9,396 bases of DNA from Rhodothermales bacterium (GCA_030833605.1 JAURGV010000079.1:1-9396), one strand, 5' to 3'. Counted from the stretch's first letter, positions 1 to 5,610 are shown. A program made the numbers and translations. The notes: generated from the sequence alone by a model not told the origin.

Positions 1-436
1 CAGCACCGGTAGCACCATACTGAAGGTTAATAGCGAATCCGATACTCTGCAGCGCGGTGACCATAATCGTCCCATAACGCGTTAATTGCGTAATTTTGCG
101 ACGACCTTCCTCACCCTCTCGTTGAAGCTTTTGGAAGTAAGGAACGACAGCGCCCATCAACTGGATCACGATCGAGGCCGTGATGTAAGGCATAATGCCA
201 AGGGCAAAAATACCCGCAGCGCTAAAAGCTCCACCCACAAACAGGTCTAAAAGACCCAGTAAATTGTTGGGATCTGCATTTGCATTGATTTCCGCAAGAG
301 CACTTGCGTCAACTCCTGGCAACGTAACAAAGGCACCTAGTCGATAAATAATAAGAAGCCCAACCGTATATGTGATACGACGTCTGAGTTCTTCAATCTT
401 CCAGATATTGCGGATACTTTCAGTAAGACCAGCCAT
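1..436 (-). CDS. secY: Protein translocase subunit SecY, N-terminal part (3' end outside window)
   Basis: SecY is the channel-forming subunit of the SecYEG translocon in the inner membrane, exporting unfolded proteins with SecA or the ribosome. The visible 145 residues start MAGLTESIRNIWKIEELRRR, a cytoplasmic amphipathic lead, then a first membrane segment at about 21-40. A loop and plug-like region follows at about 60-75, then a second membrane segment at about 74-97 (containing GIMPYITASIVIQLM), then the basic cytoplasmic loop QKLQREGEEGRRKITQLTRY at about 102-121. The start of a third membrane segment follows. The reading frame is open to the left edge, so roughly two thirds of the usual 430-450 residues are missing. 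The ATG at 434-436 is the first one after an in-spacer hairpin and gives the family's usual N-terminus. The gene sits 67 nt after rplO, its normal place at the end of the spc block. Identity is secure. Confidence 0.97.
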   Translation of the reverse strand, partial: MAGLTESIRNIWKIEELRRRITYTVGLLIIYRLGAFVTLPGVDASALAEINANADPNNLLGLLDLFVGGAFSAAGIFALGIMPYITASIVIQLMGAVVPYFQKLQREGEEGRRKITQLTRYGTIMVTALQSIGFAINLQYGATGA

Positions 437-450
437 AACTTCTGTCGATT

Positions 451-499
451 AATCCTGAATCAGGATTTGATGATTGTGTGGCACGCGGATGAACCCGCG
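451..499. repeat. Two inverted repeats in the rplO-secY spacer
   Basis: On the plus strand AATCCTG (451-457) and CAGGATT (461-467) are perfect 7-bp arms with a 3-nt loop, 14 nt upstream of the secY ATG. CGCGG (484-488) and CCGCG (495-499) form a 5-bp GC stem with a 6-nt loop, four nt past the rplO stop. Neither is followed by a U-run in the transcript sense, so they do not look like intrinsic terminators. A role in mRNA processing, stability or secY translation is possible but inferred. Confidence 0.6.
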
Positions 500-503
500 A
501 AAA

Positions 504-962
504 TTAAATGACGGTTGCAGTTCCACCAGCAGCTTCGATTTTACTCTTCGCTGATGCAGAAAAACCATGAGCGGTTACGTTCAGCGCCACGCTGAGGTCG
601 CCGCCGCCAAGCACTTTTACTAGCGCATTTTTTCCGACCAAACCACATGAATGAAGTGTTTCGGGCGTAATAGCTGTAGCAGCATCAATTTTGACACTAG
701 CTACCAATTCGGAAAGACGAGCCACATTTACTGCTTCGTAAGCAACGCGGAAGGGGTTTTTAAAACCAAATTTAGGCAGGCGTCTTTGAAGAGGCATCTG
801 ACCACCTTCAAACCAAGTTGGGACGCTACCACCGCTACGGGCTTTTTGTCCTTTGTGCCCTTTGGTTGCCGTGTGACCACCGTAACCGGAGCCTTGACCA
901 CGACCGATTCGCTTGCGCGATTTTGTAGACCCGGATGCCGGGTTAAGATTACTTAGATCCAT
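504..962 (-). CDS. rplO: 50S ribosomal protein uL15
   Basis: uL15 is a late-assembly protein of the large subunit that binds 23S rRNA. Its N-terminal half is an extended Gly/Arg/Lys-rich tail and its C-terminal half is globular. The 152-residue product begins MDLSNLNPASGSTKSRKRIG, the pattern I associate with Bacteroidota L15. A Gly-rich basic tract runs at about 17-45, then the hallmark GGQMPLQRRLPKFGFKN at 53-69. The globular domain at about 75-152 ends in GGTATVI. I chose ATG 960-962 over the in-frame TTG at 990-992, because the upstream version only adds ten atypical residues encoded by a hairpin. The start is preceded by six A residues and no Shine-Dalgarno motif. It lies between rpmD (91 nt upstream, the longest spacer here) and secY. 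Confidence 0.98.
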   Translation of the reverse strand: MDLSNLNPASGSTKSRKRIGRGQGSGYGGHTATKGHKGQKARSGGSVPTWFEGGQMPLQRRLPKFGFKNPFRVAYEAVNVARLSELVASVKIDAATAITPETLHSCGLVGKNALVKVLGGGDLSVALNVTAHGFSASAKSKIEAAGGTATVI

Positions 963-978
963 TTTTTTGCTACATCGC

Positions 979-993
979 CTTGCCCATGGCAAG
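979..993. repeat. Inverted repeat before rplO
   Basis: CTTGCC (979-984) and GGCAAG (988-993) are perfect 6-bp arms with a 3-nt loop, ending 16 nt upstream of the rplO ATG. In the transcript it is followed by GCGATGTAGC and six A before AUG, not a U-run, so it is not a terminator in the sense of the operon. It occupies the longest spacer of the window (963-1053). Confidence 0.6.
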
Positions 994-1053
994 ACTCGCT
1001 TAGTTTAACTGTTTGATCGAAAATACGACTCCTAAGAGCGTAAGCGCCTGTAT

Positions 1054-1233
1054 TTAGACGTTTTCGACTTTAACAATGTGATTAACTTTGTTGAGCATTC
1101 CCCGAATGGTCGGGCTGTCATGATGCTCTACAGACTGGTGCATACGGCGCAAGCCAAGAGCTTCAACAATTCGCTGTTGACGCTCTACACGCTTAGCCGT
1201 ACTTCTTACCAGGGTGATTTTCAATTTTGCCAT
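1054..1233 (-). CDS. rpmD: 50S ribosomal protein uL30
   Basis: This 59-residue protein, too short for a 60-residue ORF cut-off, reads MAKLKITLVRSTAKRVERQQ, then RIVEALGLRRMHQSVEHHDS, and ends NHIVKVENV before a TAA. It matches uL30, a small ferredoxin-like fold protein of the large subunit. The elements are the first beta strand LKITLVRS, the helix after the basic turn with RIVEALGLRR at 21-30, and the conserved PTIRGMLNKVNHIVKV at about 41-56. The length is normal for bacterial L30. It lies 29 nt after rpsE and 91 nt before rplO, which is its standard spc position. The ATG at 1231-1233 is preceded by AAAACGTCCAATACA with no Shine-Dalgarno site. A short GC-rich inverted repeat lies upstream, right after the rpsE stop. 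Confidence 0.97.
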   Translation of the reverse strand: MAKLKITLVRSTAKRVERQQRIVEALGLRRMHQSVEHHDSPTIRGMLNKVNHIVKVENV

Positions 1234-1248
1234 TGTATTGGACGTTTT

Positions 1249-1261
1249 ATCCCGTAGGGAT
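1249..1261. repeat. Small GC-rich inverted repeat between rpsE and rpmD
   Basis: ATCCC (1249-1253) and GGGAT (1257-1261) form a 5-bp stem with a 3-nt loop, directly after the rpsE stop and ending 15 nt before the rpmD ATG. At this arm length a chance occurrence is quite possible. Confidence 0.4.
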
Positions 1262-1262
1262 T

Positions 1263-1793
1263 TTAACCTTCAAAAACACGTTTGAGCGGAATGCTACGTC
1301 GTTTTGCGACTTCCATTGGATCTTCGAGATTACGCAAAGCATCCATGGTAGCACCTACCTGATTGTGAGGATTGCTTGATCCAAGAGATTTGGACAAGAT
1401 ATCCGTGTAACCAGCACATTCGAGAACCGCGCGAACACCACCACCAGCAATAACGCCGGTACCGTGTGAAGCTGGTTTCAACAAAACGCGACCTGCATCT
1501 TGCTTACCAACCACAGGATGTGGAACGGTTCCTCTTTTCATTGGAACGCGTTGGATGTTTTTCTTCGCGTCTTCGGTGCCTTTTGAAATAGCATTTGCTA
1601 CTTCATTGGCTTTTCCAAGACCGGCTCCAACACCGCCTTTTCCATCGCCGACAACGACGACCGCATTAAATGAGAAACGACGTCCCCCTTTTACCACTTT
1701 GGCTACGCGGTTTACCGACACCAAGCGCTCGATCCATTCGATCTGAGAGTCTCCTGTCCGGTCACGTTGCTGACGAGTTCTTTCTTTGGCCAT
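1263..1793 (-). CDS. rpsE: 30S ribosomal protein uS5
   Basis: uS5 sits on the solvent side of the small subunit near the mRNA entry and decoding area, and affects translational accuracy. The 176-residue product has a short basic N-terminus (MAKERTRQQR). The double-stranded RNA-binding-like S5 domain follows at about 18-82, including VNRVAKVVKGGRRFSFNAVV at 27-46, the loop linked to spectinomycin binding in other bacteria. The loop looks like wild type (VKGGR). GDGKGGVGAGLGKANEV follows at 49-65. The C-terminal domain contains GTGVIAGGGVRAVLE at 111-125 and SNPHN at 140-144. Length and motifs are normal. The start ATG 1791-1793 follows an AT-rich 35-nt spacer after rplR with no Shine-Dalgarno site. 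Confidence 0.98.
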   Translation of the reverse strand: MAKERTRQQRDRTGDSQIEWIERLVSVNRVAKVVKGGRRFSFNAVVVVGDGKGGVGAGLGKANEVANAISKGTEDAKKNIQRVPMKRGTVPHPVVGKQDAGRVLLKPASHGTGVIAGGGVRAVLECAGYTDILSKSLGSSNPHNQVGATMDALRNLEDPMEVAKRRSIPLKRVFEG

Positions 1794-1828
1794 GATTCGT
1801 ATAAATTCGATTTAATTTCGGCAGACGA

Positions 1829-2179
1829 TTAAAATTGCAGGCCGCCTTCACGGGCGCCTTCTGCAAGAGCTTTTACACGTCCGTGATAGCGATATCCGTT
1901 ACGATCAAAGATCGCAGCATCAATGCCTTCAGCTTTCGCGTTTTCTGCCAATTTGAGGCCTACGGCCTTCCCTACAGCGATTGGGCTTGCTCCAGTAACA
2001 CCATCGGTGTGGCTAGAGGCAGATGCCAACGTTTTTCCAGCCAAATCGTCAATCAACTGAGCGTAGATGTGACGGCTTGAACGGAATACCGTTAGGCGGG
2101 GACGTGTAACAGTGCCGGATACCTTTTTACGGATGCCCTTTTTTACACGTGCTCTTCTTTCTTGCTTATTCAGTGCCAT
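1829..2179 (-). CDS. rplR: 50S ribosomal protein uL18
   Basis: uL18 binds 5S rRNA together with uL5 and helps dock it on the central protuberance of the large subunit. The 116-residue product starts MALNKQERRARVKKGIRKKV, a basic unstructured N-terminus. Then come RPRLTVFRS at 26-34, HIYAQLIDD at 37-45, and the C-terminal signature FDRNGYRYHGRVKALAEGAR at 91-110. It ends EGGLQF, as expected for L18. I chose the ATG at 2177-2179. An in-frame ATG at 2219-2221 would add MTGGSVIFRKSIRI, which has no counterpart in the family and overlaps an inverted repeat. The spacer after rplF is 56 nt; the start is preceded by AAATCAATAAGAATC, A-rich and without a Shine-Dalgarno site. Confidence 0.97.
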   Translation of the reverse strand: MALNKQERRARVKKGIRKKVSGTVTRPRLTVFRSSRHIYAQLIDDLAGKTLASASSHTDGVTGASPIAVGKAVGLKLAENAKAEGIDAAIFDRNGYRYHGRVKALAEGAREGGLQF

Positions 2180-2194
2180 GATTCTTATTGATTT

Positions 2195-2217
2195 CCGGAA
2201 GATTACCGACCCTCCGG
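2195..2217. repeat. Inverted repeat between rplF and rplR
   Basis: CCGGA (2195-2199) and TCCGG (2213-2217) are perfect 5-bp arms around a 13-nt loop, ending 15 nt before the rplR ATG. A competing 4-bp stem (GACC with GGTC) is possible within the same bases. Evidence for function is weak. Confidence 0.35.
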
Positions 2218-2235
2218 TCATGCATCTATTAATGA

Positions 2236-2790
2236 TTATCGAGCTGCAGTTTTACCGGCCTTACGACGAACAAATTCATCCGTATAACGAACACCTTTGC
2301 CTTTGTAAGGCTCTGGCGGACGAAGCGAACGGATTTTAGCAGCAACCTGACCAACCATTTGGATGTCAATGCCTTCAACTAAGATGAAGGTATTTTTACC
2401 ACGTTTGGTATCAACGCTGATATCAATTCCGTCTGGCGGGACAAAGTAGATTGGGTGAGAAAAGCCGAGGGCCAACTCAAGTACGTTTCCTTGCATATTC
2501 GCACGGAAACCTACCCCGATTACTTCCAACTCTTTTTTAAAGCCGTCTAGAACGCCTGTTACCATGTTATTCAACAAGGAACGGTACAAGCCATGCATGG
2601 CTTTGTGACGTTTTTGCTCGGTTGGGCGCGTAAGCACCAATTCACCGTCCTCTAGTTTCAAAGAGATATCCGGGTCGACCTGAAGAGATTGCTCTCCTTT
2701 AGGTCCTTTTACCGTCACCAAATTGTTTGATGCGATATTGACCGTAACTTTTTGTGAAACCGGAATCGGCGATTTACCCACTCGTGACAT
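2236..2790 (-). CDS. rplF: 50S ribosomal protein uL6
   Basis: uL6 lies near the base of the L7/L12 stalk and contacts the sarcin-ricin loop of 23S rRNA. The 184-residue product begins MSRVGKSPIPVSQKVTVNI, typical of the family. It consists of two related alpha/beta domains, about 1-82 and 83-175. The first has VKGPKGEQSL at 27-36. The second has KELEVIGVGFRANMQGNVLE at 86-105 and the strongly conserved PEPYKGKGVRY at 159-169. The residue before this motif is Pro (RPPEPYKGKG) where many bacteria have Lys, a minor difference. A basic tail RRKAGKTAAR ends the protein. It follows rpsH by 44 nt. The ATG at 2788-2790 has no clear Shine-Dalgarno site. Confidence 0.98.
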   Translation of the reverse strand: MSRVGKSPIPVSQKVTVNIASNNLVTVKGPKGEQSLQVDPDISLKLEDGELVLTRPTEQKRHKAMHGLYRSLLNNMVTGVLDGFKKELEVIGVGFRANMQGNVLELALGFSHPIYFVPPDGIDISVDTKRGKNTFILVEGIDIQMVGQVAAKIRSLRPPEPYKGKGVRYTDEFVRRKAGKTAAR

Positions 2791-2834
2791 TTCTATTCTC
2801 GATACTTTTCGAAATTCGTCTGATTAATATTGGC

Positions 2835-3233
2835 TTAGTACAAGTAAGCCAATACCTCGCCACCAATATGATTGGCGCGAGCTTCTTTGTCCGTCATCAC
2901 ACCGCGAGAGGTGGAAATGACTGCGATACCTAGACCGCCGCGTACCCTGGGAAGATCATCCGCTCCACAGTAGTAACGTAATCCTGGTTTGGATGCACGT
3001 TTCAAAGAGCGAATGGCCGGGCGGCCGTCTTTTGAATATTTCAAATAAACACGGATTAGGCCTTGTTTGCCGTCTTCTACGTTTATGTAGCGACGCACAT
3101 ACCCTTTATCCAAAAGGATTTCGGTAAGAGCGCGTTTAAGTTTTGACGCCGGAATATCTACATGCCGGTGTGCTGCGTTCTGCGCATTTCTGATACGAGT
3201 CAGATAGTCTGCTACAGGATCTACTACGTTCAT
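2835..3233 (-). CDS. rpsH: 30S ribosomal protein uS8
   Basis: uS8 is a primary 16S rRNA-binding protein of the small-subunit platform that recognises helix 21. In E. coli it also represses its own operon by binding spc mRNA near the rplE start. The 132-residue product shows DPVADYLTRIRNA at 5-17, the N-terminal helix; basic RALTEILLDKGYVRRY at 34-49; and the C-terminal RNA-binding signature VISTSRGVMTDKEAR at 105-119, ending GGEVLAYLY. Length is normal. The ATG at 3231-3233 is preceded by AACACGAAATAATAGA with no Shine-Dalgarno site. The 76-nt spacer from rpsN is among the longest here and could fold into a modest composite hairpin. Whether the feedback role is kept in this lineage cannot be told from the gene alone. 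Confidence 0.98.
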   Translation of the reverse strand: MNVVDPVADYLTRIRNAQNAAHRHVDIPASKLKRALTEILLDKGYVRRYINVEDGKQGLIRVYLKYSKDGRPAIRSLKRASKPGLRYYCGADDLPRVRGGLGIAVISTSRGVMTDKEARANHIGGEVLAYLY

Positions 3234-3309
3234 TCTATTATTTCGTGTTGCTACCAGTTCGCCATCATGGGCGCTTGGTGACGTGAACGATTAAGTAAGC
3301 CGATTTGGC

Positions 3310-3579
3310 CTACCAACTTGATTTTCTGATTCCAGGAATCTGTCCAGCGCGTGCTAAATCGCGAAATGCGATACGGCTTACGCCAAATGTCCGCAAATAA
3401 CCACGGGATCTTCCCGATAGTTGACAGCGATTGTGAAGCCTTGTTGGGCTCGCATCGCGTGGAAGCTTTTGCAGACCTTCCCAGTCTCCTGCTGCTTTCA
3501 TGGCTGCACGACGAGCGGCGTATTTTTCAACGGTGCGCTTGCGCTTAACCTCTCTAGCTATCCAGCTTTTCTTAGCCAT
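3310..3579 (-). CDS. rpsN: 30S ribosomal protein uS14, zinc-independent long form
   Basis: uS14 binds the 3' domain of 16S rRNA in the head of the small subunit. This is the 89-residue form. It has one cysteine (C52) and none of the paired CxxC motifs of the short zinc-binding form. Motifs seen are MAKKSWIAREVKRKR at the N-terminus, LPRDASPTRLHNRC at 39-52, GRSRG at 56-60, FGVSRIAFRDLA at 65-76, and GIRKSSW at the C-terminus. It sits between rplE (12 nt upstream) and rpsH (76 nt downstream), the usual spc position. The ATG at 3577-3579 is preceded by AGACAACAGAAAA, A-rich. The stop is TAG. Confidence 0.98.
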   Translation of the reverse strand: MAKKSWIAREVKRKRTVEKYAARRAAMKAAGDWEGLQKLPRDASPTRLHNRCQLSGRSRGYLRTFGVSRIAFRDLARAGQIPGIRKSSW

Positions 3580-3591
3580 TTTTCTGTTGTC

Positions 3592-4200
3592 TTAGACAGT
3601 TTCTGATGATGGATCGTCACCGCCGCGGCGAATGAATGGCATTCCGAATGCTTTTAGCAATGCGAATGCTTCTTCGTCCGTTTGAGCTGTGGTAACAAAG
3701 GTCAAATCTAGTCCTGAAATAAGGCTGACCTGGTCAACAATAATTTCTGGAAAAACGATTTGTTCTTTGATTCCAAGTGAGTAGTTGCCGCGACCATCGA
3801 AGCTGCGATCAGGGATACCCCTAAAGTCGCGAACTCGAGGAAGAGCCAACGTGATCAGTCGGTCCAAAAACTCATACATCGTATCGCCTCTAAGCGTTAC
3901 AGAAGCGCCAATTGGCATGCCCTGACGAAGCTTAAAGTTCGAAACGGCTTTGCGAGCCTTTCTTATCACAGGATGTTGTCCTGTGATGGTCCGAATTTCT
4001 TCAACCGCGTCATCCACAATTTTCTTGTTGGTGGCGGCATCGCCTACACCTTTGTTGACGCTGATTTTTACGAGGCGGGGTACCTGCATGACATTCGAAT
4101 AATCGAATTCTTTCATGAGCGCTGGCACGATTTCGGTCTGATATCGTGTCTTGTAGCGTGGTACGTAACCGTTATTTTTCTTTGCTGCTGTTTCTTTCAC
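3592..4200 (-). CDS. rplE: 50S ribosomal protein uL5, GTG start
   Basis: uL5 binds 5S rRNA and contacts the P-site tRNA elbow and the small subunit through the central protuberance. The 202-residue product is somewhat longer than the roughly 180 residues usual for bacteria. It contains YVPRYKTRYQTEIVPAL at about 12-28, VMQVPRLVKISVNKGVGD at 37-54, SNFKLRQGMPIGASVTLRG at 87-105, RDFRGIPDRSFDGRGNYSLG at 124-143, and KEQIVFPEI at 145-153. The extra length is a Lys-rich N-terminal lead of about ten residues and a C-terminal tail ending GGDDPSSETV. The start at 4198-4200 is GTG. The frame has no ATG between the upstream stop at 4246-4248 and this codon, and the next ATG would remove the conserved YVPR helix. 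The spacer from rplX is 37 nt and holds small hairpins, one covering the GTG. Confidence 0.95.
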   Translation of the reverse strand: MKETAAKKNNGYVPRYKTRYQTEIVPALMKEFDYSNVMQVPRLVKISVNKGVGDAATNKKIVDDAVEEIRTITGQHPVIRKARKAVSNFKLRQGMPIGASVTLRGDTMYEFLDRLITLALPRVRDFRGIPDRSFDGRGNYSLGIKEQIVFPEIIVDQVSLISGLDLTFVTTAQTDEEAFALLKAFGMPFIRRGGDDPSSETV

Positions 4201-4232
4201 TGCGGGAGTGGAATCGTTTGACTTAAAAAGTC
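4198..4232 (-). promoter_or_regulatory. Possible structured translation-initiation region of rplE
   Basis: In the transcript, CACU (4210-4207) can pair with AGUG (4201-4198), so the GUG start codon of rplE would lie in a 4-bp stem with a 5-nt loop; two more A-U pairs are possible after one mismatch. A second small stem, GACTT with AAGTC (4220-4232), lies just upstream. In E. coli, uS8 represses the spc operon by binding mRNA near the rplE start, so this location is a candidate. I could not match the specific uS8 recognition core here, so the regulatory call is speculative. Confidence 0.25.
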
Positions 4233-4237
4233 TGTGA

Positions 4238-4594
4238 CTAGCTATCTAATTCTTCGCCAGTAGTGGCTGCGACACGAACCCAGCGCGAACGCCCGGTTTC
4301 TGCATCTTCAATTTTCTTGCGTCCGATACGCGTTGGTTCGCCGTTTCCGTCAAGTGGCATCACGTTTGAAGCGTGAATAGCCATTTCCTGCTGAATTCGA
4401 CCGCCCTGTGGGTAAAGCTGGTTAGGACGAGTGTGACGAACACGAACGTTTACGCCTTCCACGATTACGCGTTCTTTCTCAGGATAAACGCGGAGGACTT
4501 TGCCCTCTTTGCCGCGGTCGTTTCCTGCGATAACACGAATCATGTCACCCTTACGGATGTGCAGTTTCTTCTGCTTATTGGTAGTACGTGGCAT
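4238..4594 (-). CDS. rplX: 50S ribosomal protein uL24
   Basis: uL24 is one of the two assembly-initiator proteins of the large subunit; it binds the 5' end of 23S rRNA and sits near the exit of the peptide tunnel. The 118-residue product has a short basic lead MPRTTNKQKKLHIR. A KOW motif follows at about 15-36 (KGDMIRVIAGNDRGKEGKVL), then VYPEKERVIVEGVNVRVRH at 36-54. The C-terminal extension contains the family's MAIHASNVMPLD at 71-82 and GEPTRIGRK at 85-93. It ends with an acidic GEELDS. Length is slightly above the 100-105 residues common in bacteria. It follows rplN by 58 nt. The leader before the ATG reads AGAAAGAGAAGCATT, purine-rich but with no clear Shine-Dalgarno core. Stop is TAG. 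Confidence 0.97.
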   Translation of the reverse strand: MPRTTNKQKKLHIRKGDMIRVIAGNDRGKEGKVLRVYPEKERVIVEGVNVRVRHTRPNQLYPQGGRIQQEMAIHASNVMPLDGNGEPTRIGRKKIEDAETGRSRWVRVAATTGEELDS

Positions 4595-4652
4595 AATGCT
4601 TCTCTTTCTGTGCCAACCCGGAGTTACCGTGCTGACCTCTTCAAATGGGTTC

Positions 4653-5021
4653 TTACAGTACTTCGGGAGCTAGAGAAACAATTCGCATGAACTGTTTATC
4701 GCGAAGCTCACGAGCAACGGGGCCGAAAATACGGGTTCCTTTGGGTTCACCTTGCGCGTTCAAAAGAACGGCTGCGTTTTCATCAAAACGAATGTACGAA
4801 CCGTCTGGACGACGAAATTCTTTCTTCGTGCGAACCACTACTGCTTTGGATACTTCCCCTTTTTTGACGTTTCCGCCAGGGATTGCAGATTTAACGGAAA
4901 CCACAATCGTATCGCCAACACCGGCGTAACGACGCTTACTTCCCCCCAAAACACGGATACAGAGCACTTCTTTCGCGCCGCTGTTATCTGCAACTTTTAA
5001 TCTTGATTCTTGCTGGATCAT
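4653..5021 (-). CDS. rplN: 50S ribosomal protein uL14
   Basis: uL14 lies at the subunit interface, forms bridge B8 with 16S rRNA and is the docking site of the silencing factor RsfS. The 122-residue product has exactly the usual bacterial length. It shows MIQQESRLKVADNSGAKEVL at 1-20 with the conserved ADNSGAK, then GGSKRRYAGVGDTIVVSVK at 26-44, RPDGSYIRFDENAAVLLN at 71-88 and GTRIFGPVARELR at 95-107. In E. coli this is the first gene of the spc operon with its own promoter. Here it follows rpsQ after a 75-nt spacer that contains two perfect 7-bp inverted repeats. The ATG at 5019-5021 is preceded by GTCAATCGAGCAAAACA, without a Shine-Dalgarno site. Confidence 0.98.
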   Translation of the reverse strand: MIQQESRLKVADNSGAKEVLCIRVLGGSKRRYAGVGDTIVVSVKSAIPGGNVKKGEVSKAVVVRTKKEFRRPDGSYIRFDENAAVLLNAQGEPKGTRIFGPVARELRDKQFMRIVSLAPEVL

Positions 5022-5038
5022 TGTTTTGCTCGATTGAC

Positions 5039-5056
5039 GTCTGAAACGATTCAGAC
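5039..5056. repeat. Inverted repeat before rplN
   Basis: GTCTGAA (5039-5045) and TTCAGAC (5050-5056) are perfect 7-bp arms with a 4-nt loop, ending 17 nt upstream of the rplN ATG, at the place where the S10 operon ends and spc begins in E. coli. There is no following U-run, so an intrinsic terminator is unlikely. Confidence 0.6.
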
Positions 5057-5080
5057 TCTAACAGATGGACAATTGGCCTT

Positions 5081-5099
5081 TAATCGACTTAATCGATTA
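5081..5099. repeat. Inverted repeat overlapping the rpsQ stop codon
   Basis: TAATCGA (5081-5087) and TCGATTA (5093-5099) are perfect 7-bp arms with a 5-nt loop. The rpsQ TAA stop at 5097-5099 lies within one arm. The stem is AT-rich and no U-run follows in the transcript. A translating ribosome reaching the stop would melt it. Confidence 0.55.
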
Positions 5100-5354
5100 T
5101 TTAGCCCGTTCGACGATTTCTACCAGGCGCCAGCGTTTGTTTTTGCTGAGCGGACGGGTTTCCATGATGCGGACCGTGTCGCCTTCGCCTGCATCATTGT
5201 TTTCGTCATGTGCCATGTGCTTCGAGGTCTTTTTAACATATTTCCCATACATAGGGTGTTTCATTCGACGCTCAATAGCAACGGTGATGCTTTTGTCCAT
5301 CTTGTTGCTCACAACAAGACCGACTCTCTCTTTACGTGCTGTTCTTTCTTCCAT
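5097..5354 (-). CDS. rpsQ: 30S ribosomal protein uS17
   Basis: uS17 is an early-binding small-subunit protein with an OB fold that organises the 5' domain of 16S rRNA. I start it at ATG 5352-5354, giving 85 residues beginning MEERTARKERVGLVVSNKMD, a Bacteroidota-like N-terminus of normal length. Motifs are NKMDKSI at 17-23, ERRMKHPMYGKYVKKT at 28-43, and GDTVRIMETRPLSKNKRW at 58-75. An in-frame ATG at 5394-5396 would add MVRNGSRLTKPQRD, but that stretch is part of an inverted repeat and has no family counterpart. In E. coli this is the last gene of the S10 operon. The TAA stop lies inside a 7-bp inverted repeat. Confidence 0.96.
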   Translation of the reverse strand: MEERTARKERVGLVVSNKMDKSITVAIERRMKHPMYGKYVKKTSKHMAHDENNDAGEGDTVRIMETRPLSKNKRWRLVEIVERAK

Positions 5355-5367
5355 ATCTCTTTGGGGC

Positions 5368-5396
5368 TTGGTGAGCCGTGAACCGTTCCTCACCAA
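5368..5396. repeat. 8-bp inverted repeat between rpmC and rpsQ
   Basis: TTGGTGAG (5368-5375) and CTCACCAA (5389-5396) are perfect 8-bp arms around a 13-nt loop, ending 13 nt upstream of the chosen rpsQ ATG. The rejected upstream in-frame ATG (5394-5396) lies in the outer end of the stem, which supports starting rpsQ at 5354. Confidence 0.6.
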
Positions 5397-5421
5397 CTAC
5401 CTTTTAGTTATTTACGTGTAA

Positions 5422-5610
5422 TTAAGCAGTTTTTTGACGCAAAATGGTCTCTAACTGTGCTACCAGCCTACGTTTGTCGCGCAAAATCATAGGGTTTGGT
5501 AGATCCGCTACTGCGTGTTGAAAACGAAGATGCGAAATCTGCTCCCGTTCGGAAGCAATCTGCTTTTCCAGTTCTTCAACGCCTAGTTCGCGTATTTCCT
5601 TTGCCTTCAT
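5422..5610 (-). CDS. rpmC: 50S ribosomal protein uL29
   Basis: uL29 is a small two-helix protein beside uL23 at the tunnel exit, where nascent-chain factors such as trigger factor and SRP dock. The 62-residue product reads MKAKEIRELGVEELEKQIAS, a first helix, then LRFQHAVADL at 28-37 (the conserved L-R-F-Q turn) and LRDKRRLVAQLETIL at 43-57, the second helix. I chose ATG 5608-5610, four nt after the rplP stop, because MKAKEIREL is the family N-terminus. An in-frame ATG at 5626-5628 would overlap rplP and add six residues (MQVSRK). The close spacing suggests translational coupling to rplP. Confidence 0.96.
   Translation of the reverse strand: MKAKEIRELGVEELEKQIASEREQISHLRFQHAVADLPNPMILRDKRRLVAQLETILRQKTA

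Noticed and set aside
651..956. Plus-strand open frame of 101 codons over rplO
   Set aside because: It is antisense to a clear uL15 gene, has no recognisable domain and is one of many plus-strand shadows of minus-strand coding.
963..992. Upstream TTG start extending uL15 by ten residues
   Set aside because: The extension MPWARRCSKK has no family match, and its codons include one arm of the 979-993 inverted repeat.
979..993. Intrinsic terminator in the rpmD-rplO spacer
   Set aside because: The stem is good, but the transcript downstream of it is GCGAUGUAGC and A residues, not U. On the plus strand the T-run precedes the stem.
2180..2221. Upstream ATG start extending uL18 by 14 residues
   Set aside because: The family begins at MALNKQERRARV. 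The added residues are atypical and overlap a possible stem.
4615..4651. AACCC/GGGTT inverted repeat in the rplN-rplX spacer
   Set aside because: Only five pairs around a loop of 27 nt, easily explained by chance.
5022..5096. spc promoter before rplN
   Set aside because: I could not find a convincing sigma-70-like or Bacteroidota-type -33/-7 pair in the minus-strand spacer, so no promoter is claimed.
5010..5421. Plus-strand open frames of 118-123 codons over rpsQ and its spacers
   Set aside because: They run antisense to uS17 with Cys/Phe-rich, family-less translations. They overlap each other in different frames, typical of shadows.
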